Shown piece by piece: positions 1-4,728 of a DNA stretch of 11,032 nt. The stretch is from an uncultured Candidatus Udaeobacter sp. (lineage in GTDB: Bacteria; Verrucomicrobiota; Verrucomicrobiia; Chthoniobacterales; UBA10450): NCBI GenBank assembly GCA_955652715.1, contig CATPBS010000006.1, forward strand, positions 1 through 11,032, in the 5' to 3' direction. The notes below the pieces were generated by a model. That model made no database searches and was not told the origin of the DNA. It saw only the letters and a program-made list of their open reading frames with translations. How positions within the stretch are numbered: position 1 is the first letter of the stretch; each line of letters opens with the position of its first letter. A program made the translations under genes and the position numbers.

Positions 1-184
1 ATTCTACCACCTGTCCAACAAACTTGTCGCTCTGGAATGGGAAGCAGATATGCATGACATCGCATTGGGACACCGATCCAGGCAGATTGATGTCGACGCC
101 GAAGGTTTGATGCTTGCTCTTAACGATCTCCATCAATGCTTTGCCGACCTCTCCGAGACCGACGACGATCACAATTTGCTTCAT
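1..184 (-). CDS. NAD-binding sugar dehydrogenase-like protein, N-terminal part (runs off the left edge)
   Basis: The first 61 codons of a minus-strand gene starting at the ATG at 184-182. The N-terminus is a Rossmann fold: a hydrophobic strand followed by GLGEVG at residues 9-14, and an acidic residue (Asp31, in FGVDIN) at the end of the second strand, which usually marks preference for NAD over NADP. DVMHICFPF at residues 46-54 comes early, so the nucleotide-binding region looks more compact than in classic UDP-GlcNAc 6-dehydrogenases (WbpA/WecC), which share this general architecture. It follows three nucleotide-sugar genes, so a role in sugar-nucleotide oxidation is plausible, but the catalytic part is outside the window. 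No Shine-Dalgarno is visible upstream; an 8-bp tandem repeat array lies 24 bases upstream of the start. Exact substrate unknown. Confidence 0.7.
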   Translation of the reverse strand, partial: MKQIVIVVGLGEVGKALMEIVKSKHQTFGVDINLPGSVSQCDVMHICFPFQSDKFVGQVVE

Positions 185-208
185 GGCTCGGGCAGAAGAC
201 GGTGGTTC

Positions 209-244
209 CGTTGAATCGTTAAACCGTTAAATCGTTAAAGCGTT
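209..244. repeat. 8-bp tandem repeat array, consensus CGTTAAAN
   Basis: Four consecutive octamers plus a half unit fill most of the 72-base space between the aminotransferase stop (257) and the next start (184). Units begin at 209, 217, 225 and 233, with CGTT at 241-244. The first unit has G instead of A at its fifth base, and the last base of each unit varies (T, C, T, G). A two-unit relic in the opposite orientation occurs at 4713-4728. This looks like a member of a short intergenic repeat family rather than a terminator: it lacks dyad symmetry and a T-tract. Confidence 0.85.
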
Positions 245-256
245 GCGCTTTCACCT

Positions 257-1405
257 TTAACCGTGGCGCTCTGCCAGTTGACCTTCGATCCCTAAGGGGT
301 TTTCAGATTTTTGAAAAAAGCTGTCGATATGTTCGACCACGAACTCAATCATTTCGTCTGTTATCTCCGGATAGATGGGCAGCGACAGAATGCATGATTG
401 GTTGGCGTAAGCCACTGGGAAATCGGCCGGCTCGTGGCCGAGATAGGCGTAAGCAGGATAAAACGGTAACGCTTTTGGATAATTCAAGACCGTTGCAACG
501 CCGGCATCGGTAAGATGCTTTCTTAAGGAGTCGCGCTTTTCGGTGCGGATAACGTAGAGGTGATAAACGTGCTCGCAGCCCGCAGCGACTTCCGGCTTGC
601 CGATATCGCCGACGCCTTCCAGGAAGTGATCGTACTTTGCCGCCACGCGTTGCCGCGCTTTCGTCCAGGCGGAGAGATGAGGCAATTTGACGTTGAGGAT
701 CGCGCCTTGGAATCCATCCATGCGGCTGTTGATCCCTTCCATGACGTGCTCGCCTTTGCCGCCGTGACGCGCGAAGGTTGTCATCCAATCCGCCAGACGG
801 TCGTCATTGGTCACAGCGCATCCGGCATCCCCATACGCACCCAGGTTTTTGCCTGGATAAAAGGAAAAGGTCGCAACGTTGCCAAAGGTTCCGACAAACT
901 GGCCTTTGTACTTGGCCAAATGCGCCTGCGCGCAATCTTCAATTACCCAAAGTTTATGCTTCCGGGCGATCGCCATAATTGGGTCCATGTCGGCCGGTTG
1001 CCCGTAAAGATGGACCGGAATGATTCCGACCGTGGCAGGTCTGATCTTTCTTTCGATATCGGCGGGATCAATCGTGAAGGTTTCCTCATCCGTGTCGCAG
1101 AACACGACCCGGCCGCCGGCCTGCGTTATCGTCTCGGATGTTGAGATCCAGGAATGGGCCGACGTGATGACTTCATCGCCCGGTTTCACGCCCAAGGCGC
1201 GCATCGCAATGTAAAGCGCGTCCGTGCCGTTTGCGCACGAGACGCAACGTTTCACGCCAAGCGCTCGCGCCCATGCCTCCTCGAAAGCGTCCACGTACGG
1301 CCCGCGAATGAAGGCAGACTGGGCGATCACGTCGGCAATGGCTTTGTCAATCTCTTGTTTGATCGTCAGATATTGCGCGTGCAGATCAACGAAGGGGATT
1401 TTCAT
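257..1405 (-). CDS. DegT/DnrJ/EryC1/StrS-family PLP-dependent sugar aminotransferase (WbpE/WlbC-like)
   Basis: A 382-residue fold-type I aminotransferase that would transfer an amino group, usually from glutamate, to a keto group of a nucleotide sugar in the cytoplasm. Visible hallmarks are the PLP-phosphate loop NGTDAL (59-64), the ring-stacking/aspartate segment IEDCAQAH (155-162, Asp157 and Gln160), and the Schiff-base lysine Lys186 in FSFYPGKNLGAYGDAG. Length fits the family (about 360-390). Together with the Gfo/Idh oxidoreductase and the acyltransferase nearby, it matches the WbpB-WbpE-WbpD route to UDP-2,3-diacetamido-2,3-dideoxyglucuronate, where the oxidoreductase supplies the 3-keto sugar. 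Substrate assignment is inference; other DegT enzymes act on the 4-keto or other positions. Only six bases separate its ATG from a heptamer array, and the leader is pyrimidine-rich with no Shine-Dalgarno. Confidence 0.93.
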   Translation of the reverse strand: MKIPFVDLHAQYLTIKQEIDKAIADVIAQSAFIRGPYVDAFEEAWARALGVKRCVSCANGTDALYIAMRALGVKPGDEVITSAHSWISTSETITQAGGRVVFCDTDEETFTIDPADIERKIRPATVGIIPVHLYGQPADMDPIMAIARKHKLWVIEDCAQAHLAKYKGQFVGTFGNVATFSFYPGKNLGAYGDAGCAVTNDDRLADWMTTFARHGGKGEHVMEGINSRMDGFQGAILNVKLPHLSAWTKARQRVAAKYDHFLEGVGDIGKPEVAAGCEHVYHLYVIRTEKRDSLRKHLTDAGVATVLNYPKALPFYPAYAYLGHEPADFPVAYANQSCILSLPIYPEITDEMIEFVVEHIDSFFQKSENPLGIEGQLAERHG

Positions 1406-1411
1406 GGCGCA

Positions 1412-1481
1412 GACGGAGGACGGATGGCAGATGGCCGAGGACAGAGGTCAGATGTTGGAGGATGGAGGACGGAAGAGCGAT
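1412..1481. repeat. Degenerate 7-bp tandem repeat array downstream of the four-helix-bundle gene
   Basis: Ten consecutive heptamers in perfect 7-base register, consensus on the plus strand G-A/G-C/T-G/A-G-A-G/T (for example GACGGAG at 1412, GACGGAT at 1419, GATGGAG at 1461). The last unit is weakest and ends at the first base of the four-helix-bundle stop codon (1481-1483). The other edge is six bases from the aminotransferase start (1403-1405). The purine-rich strand is the plus strand, opposite to the array at 1886-1920. Heptameric STRR sequences of heterocystous cyanobacteria are a structural analogue; relationship is not implied. Confidence 0.85.
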
Positions 1482-1867
1482 TAACCGGACTGTTTACAGA
1501 ACTTTTCAGGCTTGGCCATCATAGTTCCAAGCATTTGGCCAATCCTTGAGCATTTTTCTAACAAGCCCCTCCACGTCTCTTCGGAGATGTAGTTGCAAGC
1601 CGCGGCTGTGTCTAACCAATGCTGAGATTCGGCCTGTTCGCCATCTGCATCAGTCAGCTTGCTGACAAAGTGGGCGAGATAACGTCGCTTTTGCCAAGCC
1701 TCGGATATATTGGCTCCGATTGATCTTGACGCTCTCCGGACTTGGTCGGTCAAGGCATAACGCTCTTCCGCTGGGAATCGTTTGGAGGCTTCGAAGATTT
1801 CTTGTTGAACTTCAAATGCCAGCTTGTAGACCCGCAGTTCCTTGAAGCTCGATATCTTCTCACTCAT
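1481..1867 (-). CDS. Four-helix bundle protein of the S23 / 23S rRNA intervening-sequence protein family
   Basis: A 128-residue all-helical protein with the family signature in order: FKELRVYKLAFEV (8-20) in helix 1, YALTDQVRRASRSIGANISEAW (37-58) with the conserved Q-x-R-R-A and S-I-x-x-N-I-x-E-A pattern, and FVSKLTDADGEQAE (67-80) in helix 3. This family (Pfam 23S_rRNA_IVP, TIGR02436) was first seen inside rRNA intervening sequences; a relative, Avd, assists diversity-generating retroelements. No reverse transcriptase or rRNA is present here, so neither role is supported. It interrupts an otherwise sugar-nucleotide operon, has no evident link to polysaccharide synthesis, and is flanked on both sides by 7-bp arrays that take up the rest of the intercistronic space. 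The leader before the ATG is A-rich with no well-spaced Shine-Dalgarno. Confidence 0.9.
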   Translation of the reverse strand: MSEKISSFKELRVYKLAFEVQQEIFEASKRFPAEERYALTDQVRRASRSIGANISEAWQKRRYLAHFVSKLTDADGEQAESQHWLDTAAACNYISEETWRGLLEKCSRIGQMLGTMMAKPEKFCKQSG

Positions 1868-1885
1868 TTCTTTTGTCTTTGCTTC

Positions 1886-1920
1886 TCCGCCATCAGTCGT
1901 CGGTCATCAGTCGTCAGGCT
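1886..1920. repeat. 7-bp tandem repeat array upstream of the four-helix-bundle gene
   Basis: Five heptamers in register: TCCGCCA at 1886, TCAGTCG at 1893, TCGGTCA at 1900, TCAGTCG at 1907 and TCAGGCT at 1914. The array ends six bases before the acetyltransferase stop codon (1927-1929). Its purine-rich strand is the minus strand, so relative to 1412-1481 the two arrays lie in inverted orientation around the four-helix-bundle gene. Units of the two arrays resemble each other in spacing and purine pattern but are not identical. Confidence 0.8.
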
Positions 1921-1926
1921 GCTGCT

Positions 1927-2388
1927 CTAGAGACGGCGCAGCAGCCGGGCTGGATTGCCCGCGTAAATGCCGGAAACGGTAATATCCTTGGTAACAACTG
2001 CGCCGGCTCCGATGACCACTTGATCACAGATCGTGACCGGGAGGATCGTGGCATTTGTTCCGATACTCACACGATTGCCAAGTTTGGTTGGCCGCCAGAG
2101 CTGCGGTTTTCCGGCAGGGCCACCGGTGACGAACGGATCATTAATAAACATCGCGCCATGAGAAAGGAAGCAGTCGTCCCCAATCGTGACCAGATCGCAG
2201 ATGAACGAGTGGGATTGAATCCGGCACCGCTTCCCGATGGTTGCTCCCTTTTGTATCTCAACGAAAGGTCCGATGAAAGTCTCATCGCCGATTTCACAAC
2301 CATATAAGTTTGTCGGTTCTATGACGGTGACATTTGCACCGAACTTCACGTTGACGAACCCGACCGTGCGGCGCCTAGCTGGATTCAT
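1927..2388 (-). CDS. Left-handed beta-helix (hexapeptide) N-acetyltransferase, WbpD/WlbB-like
   Basis: A 153-residue acyltransferase made almost entirely of hexapeptide repeats: IGDETFIGPFVEIQKGATIG (33-52), then IGDDCFLSHGAMFINDPF and VSIGTNATILPVTICDQVVIGAGAVV, closing with a typical GNPARLLRRL tail. Such proteins form trimers with acetyl-CoA bound between prisms. Neighbours suggest it N-acetylates the amino group installed by the DegT aminotransferase on a UDP-sugar (UDP-3-amino-GlcNAcA to UDP-2,3-diacetamido sugar), as WbpD/WlbB do; this is inference. Its ATG overlaps the oxidoreductase TGA by four bases (ATGA), indicating translational coupling and the same operon. It is somewhat shorter than typical WbpD (about 190 residues). 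A general sugar O- or N-acetyltransferase is the alternative. Confidence 0.9.
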   Translation of the reverse strand: MNPARRRTVGFVNVKFGANVTVIEPTNLYGCEIGDETFIGPFVEIQKGATIGKRCRIQSHSFICDLVTIGDDCFLSHGAMFINDPFVTGGPAGKPQLWRPTKLGNRVSIGTNATILPVTICDQVVIGAGAVVTKDITVSGIYAGNPARLLRRL

Positions 2389-3422
2389 ACCGCAGAACTC
2401 TGACGGATGGCCTGGCCGTTCAGCGGTCGCGCGCGCTCGAGGATCGAAACGACAGTTCGCGCGTGGTTGAGCCCAGTGAGTGGTTCGCGTGAATTACGGA
2501 TGCAGTCGGCGAAGTGTTCCGCCTCGACGCGGAGCGGTTCCGCAAACTTGACCTCCGGTATCAGAATATCGCCGCTCCGATAGTTGAACTGCGAAACCCG
2601 CGGACTATCGAAATCCATGTTTTCACCAAGTATCGCCTTCCGGTCAATTCCCTTGTCGTAAATCGTGATCTTGTCTTCGGCTATGTCGTCATAAACGACC
2701 ATCTTGCGCGAGCCGACGACAATCATTTTTCGCACCTTTTGAGGATCCAGCCAACTGACGTGAATGTTAGCGATAACTTTATTCGGGTATTCAAGACTCA
2801 GGAAGACGACATCGTCGATTCCATCCTGCATATAAGCCATGCCTTGTCTGGAAACCGAGACCGGCTCCGGGTTCCCAAGCCAGTATTGGATAATGCTGAT
2901 ATCATGGGGCGCGAAATTCCAGAGGGCATCGATGTCGGCACGGATACGGCCCAAGTTAAGGCGCTGACTGTAGATGTAGCGGATCTCTCCCAATTCGCCC
3001 GCGTCGATCAGTTGCTTCACGTAACGCACGGCAGCGTTGTAAATGAAAGTGTGTCCCGTCATGACGACAAGATTTCGCTCGGCAGCGCGTTTCGAGAGTT
3101 CATCGACCTCGGCAACTTTCGTCGCGAGCGGCTTCTCTACGAAAACGTGTTTGCCGGCGTCGAGGACTTGATTAGCGAGTGAGAAGTGACTTGCGGCGGG
3201 TGTCGCAATCACCACGCCATCAACGCTGGGATCGTCGAGAACAGTCTGATGCGTCTCGATCGCGCGGCTGAGAGGGAAATTTGACTCCACAAAGCCGCGG
3301 CGTTCCGCGCTCGAATCCACCACGTACTTGACCGTGCACCCAGGCAAGGCCGAGAAGTTGCGCAGGAGATTCGGGCCCCAATAGCCACATCCGAATTGGG
3401 CAAGGACTAAATTTGGTAGCAT
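2385..3422 (-). CDS. Gfo/Idh/MocA-family NAD-dependent oxidoreductase (WbpB/WlbA-like)
   Basis: A 345-residue two-domain dehydrogenase. Residues 5-125 form a Rossmann fold with GCGYWG (11-16); VFVEKPLA (93-100) holds the family EKP motif with Lys97; APHDISI (171-177) carries the histidine-aspartate pair expected in the active site. The C-terminal half is the usual alpha/beta substrate domain. WbpB/WlbA oxidise the 3-hydroxyl of UDP-GlcNAcA to a ketone for a partner PLP aminotransferase. The downstream acetyltransferase (overlapping by 4 bases) and the aminotransferase fit that pathway. There is no Shine-Dalgarno: the leader reads CCTCCTTTCTGTC before ATG, and an 8-bp arm containing the start codon is repeated in inverted form upstream. 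Alternative: another sugar-nucleotide or inositol-type dehydrogenase. Confidence 0.93.
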   Translation of the reverse strand: MLPNLVLAQFGCGYWGPNLLRNFSALPGCTVKYVVDSSAERRGFVESNFPLSRAIETHQTVLDDPSVDGVVIATPAASHFSLANQVLDAGKHVFVEKPLATKVAEVDELSKRAAERNLVVMTGHTFIYNAAVRYVKQLIDAGELGEIRYIYSQRLNLGRIRADIDALWNFAPHDISIIQYWLGNPEPVSVSRQGMAYMQDGIDDVVFLSLEYPNKVIANIHVSWLDPQKVRKMIVVGSRKMVVYDDIAEDKITIYDKGIDRKAILGENMDFDSPRVSQFNYRSGDILIPEVKFAEPLRVEAEHFADCIRNSREPLTGLNHARTVVSILERARPLNGQAIRQSSAV

Positions 3423-3472
3423 GACAGAAAGGAGGTCGAAGGAAAAACGAGAAGGACTAGGAGCCTGTCATG
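3420..3472 (-). promoter_or_regulatory. Perfect 8-bp inverted repeat enclosing the oxidoreductase leader and start codon
   Basis: CATGACAG at 3420-3427 and CTGTCATG at 3465-3472 are exact inverted copies separated by 37 bases. In the minus-strand transcript the downstream arm contains the AUG of the oxidoreductase (3422-3420), so pairing would hide the start codon. The upstream arm also contains an AUG that would open a four-codon ORF (Met-Thr-Gly-Ser, then TAG). A long loop makes the structure weak on its own, and the arms do not extend beyond eight pairs. Function is speculative. Confidence 0.3.
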
Positions 3473-3516
3473 AACTTGCGTCGATCTTGTGGTTGGCCGT
3501 GACAGGGCGGTTGCGG

Positions 3517-3672
3517 CTATTCGTTAGCCGTCTCGCCTTTGTCGCGTTCTCTCGATTCCTTCCAGTCCTTCGCGCGCTTGTCGATCTCCGACTTAGGTGT
3601 GCTTACCACCTTTTTCGCAAGCTCACGGAATCGCTCAAATGGCGCCTCGCTCGTTGGTCTTTTACGTTCCAT
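3517..3672 (-). CDS. Short charged helical protein, 51 residues, unknown function
   Basis: ATG at 3672-3670, TAG at 3519-3517. The protein has the pattern APFERFRELAKKVVSTPKSE (residues 9-28) followed by a highly charged helix ending GETANE. It resembles a widespread type of short hypothetical protein with an F-E-x-F-x-x-L-A-x-x-V-V-x-x-P-K-x-E core; some such proteins sit beside small toxin genes, but no toxin is recognisable here, so I do not assign an antitoxin role. It starts three bases after the stop of the membrane protein upstream, so the two are likely cotranslated. The region from its stop to the next gene start (3423-3516) holds no other ORF I trust; the inverted repeat at 3420-3472 lies there. 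Confidence 0.6.
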   Translation of the reverse strand: MERKRPTSEAPFERFRELAKKVVSTPKSEIDKRAKDWKESRERDKGETANE

Positions 3673-3675
3673 CGC

Positions 3676-4611
3676 CTAAGGGTTGGCCTCGCTATAGAAT
3701 TGTCTGCGCGCTTGGCTAAGGTCCTTTGTTTCTCCAACATGAAGCAATCTTGGTTGTACGGATTGCGAGCCTCCTGTCAAGACCTTAATTGGCCGTACAG
3801 CTTTATTACCAAGAATGTCCGTTACATTAAAACGTGCTTCTTTTCCGCTTTCCAAACCGGCTTCAGGGGCCTCGACAAAGACCCAGCCTCTAACCGTATG
3901 ACGAGGTTCAAGGTCTTTGTTTGCAATCATATAATCAAATGTGTCTTGTTCTATATTAGATCGACGTGTTTGCTTCATATCATTGGTACGACCACGATTA
4001 TAAACATGGCCGCTGTGCGCGTCGATAGTAACAAGTCTCACCCACTCTTGTTTGCCATTCAGTACCTCGATCGAATAAGAGTCGATCATTATAGGTGCGT
4101 CACCTAAATTAGTGAATCGAATGTATAATATACCATTAATTGGCGATGCAATTATTGATCCTTTTTTGTCACCGTGTATCATCCAAAAATTTTCATCCAT
4201 AGATTTGCGGTGTAGCCATCCAGCTTCCACAGCGACTGTAAAGTCCAGGTTAGGTGGTGCAGTTTTAGAGGTTGATGGTGTTGAGATTTCGGACGGCTTA
4301 GGTGCCGGAGCGATTTGTCTAATCAGCGCAGGCCATACAATCCAGCAGAGAGTGGTTATTCCGGCGCCGAACCCAAGCCACATGCCTCGTAGGTCCTTCA
4401 TGAAGTAATAGCCAATCGACGGAGCCAGTATTAATAGAGCTATGCTAACGACTATGTTTTGCCCCCAAGAGTGAGTAAAAAGATCATGAGAAACGCTTTT
4501 GAAAATATTCCCCCAATTGCAGGATGGGTTAATGGGATTGCTGTTGGGCATCGGAATCCTTATCGGCCTCGTTCTGGGCATCCTCGTCCACAAATAAATG
4601 TTACCCTTCAT
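3676..4611 (-). CDS. Hypothetical two-helix membrane protein with soluble C-terminal domain
   Basis: Up to 311 residues. Two probable transmembrane helices (about 52-69 and 76-97, rich in I, L, W, G) are followed by a Pro/Ser/Thr linker (100-121) and a soluble, probably beta-rich domain (122-311) with segments such as LYIRFTNLGDAPIMIDSYSI and RGWVFVEAPE. I do not recognise the family. The start is uncertain: the first 30 residues are Arg/Pro-rich, and Met21 (ATG at 4551-4549) has AAGGA five bases upstream, making it a better start than 4611. The gene is AT-rich relative to its neighbours: hand counts give 32% GC for 3901-3960 and for 4081-4140, versus 65% for 5341-5400 in the next gene. This suggests acquisition by transfer. 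It is followed three bases later by the 51-residue gene. Confidence 0.7.
   Translation of the reverse strand: MKGNIYLWTRMPRTRPIRIPMPNSNPINPSCNWGNIFKSVSHDLFTHSWGQNIVVSIALLILAPSIGYYFMKDLRGMWLGFGAGITTLCWIVWPALIRQIAPAPKPSEISTPSTSKTAPPNLDFTVAVEAGWLHRKSMDENFWMIHGDKKGSIIASPINGILYIRFTNLGDAPIMIDSYSIEVLNGKQEWVRLVTIDAHSGHVYNRGRTNDMKQTRRSNIEQDTFDYMIANKDLEPRHTVRGWVFVEAPEAGLESGKEARFNVTDILGNKAVRPIKVLTGGSQSVQPRLLHVGETKDLSQARRQFYSEANP
4532..4597 (+). CDS. Candidate 21-residue hydrophobic peptide antisense to the membrane protein's 5' end
   Basis: ATG at 4532 with AGGA seven bases upstream, TAA at 4595-4597. It encodes one glycine-zipper-like helix (starts MGLLLGIGI, ends GILVHK). Fifteen of the twenty codons after the ATG end in G or C, unlike the AT-rich coding of the overlapping minus-strand gene, whose reading of the same bases is an unconvincing Arg/Pro-rich stretch. 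If the minus-strand gene starts downstream of here, the two would be divergent neighbours. It may equally be chance or a remnant of a longer protein's membrane anchor; the frame is open only back to a TGA at 4487-4489. Confidence 0.25.
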   Translation: MGLLLGIGILIGLVLGILVHK

Positions 4612-4671
4612 TTTATGCTGTCTGCCACGCCTCGGGCTGGGGGGCCATCACCGCCCTCTGCCGCAATGAGC

Positions 4672-4686
4672 TTTGCGTATCGCAAA
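4672..4686. other. Short perfect hairpin (6-bp stem, 3-base loop) between genes
   Basis: TTTGCG at 4672-4677 and CGCAAA at 4681-4686 form a perfect stem with loop TAT, 37 bases beyond the stop of the 550-residue gene (4723) and before the start of the next. No T-run follows on the minus strand, so it does not qualify as an intrinsic terminator. The rest of 4612-4722 shows no gene. Confidence 0.35.
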
Positions 4687-4712
4687 CCCTTTCCCACAAT
4701 GCCACCGCAATG

Positions 4713-4728
4713 CTTTAACGCTTTAGGC
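4713..4728. repeat. Two-unit relic of the octamer repeat, inverted relative to 209-244
   Basis: CTTTAACG (4713-4720) and CTTTAGGC (4721-4728) are the reverse complement of the CGTTAAAG-type unit. The minus strand from 4720 reads CGTTAAAGCATTGCG, differing by one base from CGTTAAAGCGTTGCG at 233-247. The relic overlaps the stop codon (4723-4725) of the 550-residue deacetylase-like gene, so it also encodes that protein's last residue. Confidence 0.5.

Noticed and set aside
560..1144. Plus-strand ORF of 194 codons
   Set aside because: Antisense shadow of the aminotransferase; no recognisable domain and the minus frame has clear PLP motifs.
1481..1867. Avd accessory protein of a diversity-generating retroelement
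   Set aside because: Same fold family, but there is no reverse transcriptase or template/variable repeat pair in the window.
1412..1920. CRISPR array or rRNA intervening sequence
   Set aside because: The repeats are 7 bp without unique spacers, no cas genes are present, and no rRNA sequence flanks the S23-family gene.
2514..3182. Plus-strand ORF of 222 codons
   Set aside because: Lies opposite the Gfo/Idh oxidoreductase, which carries the GxGxxG and EKP motifs; the plus frame shows no family features.
3421..4107. Plus-strand ORF of 228 codons covering the islet and starting next to an AGGAGG-like sequence
   Set aside because: The apparent purine-rich site is downstream of its own ATG, the product is a featureless Arg/Leu/Phe-rich sequence, and it opposes two better minus-strand ORFs. 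Kept only as an outside possibility.
4672..4686. Rho-independent terminator
   Set aside because: Six-pair stem is perfect but no T-tract follows on the coding strand.
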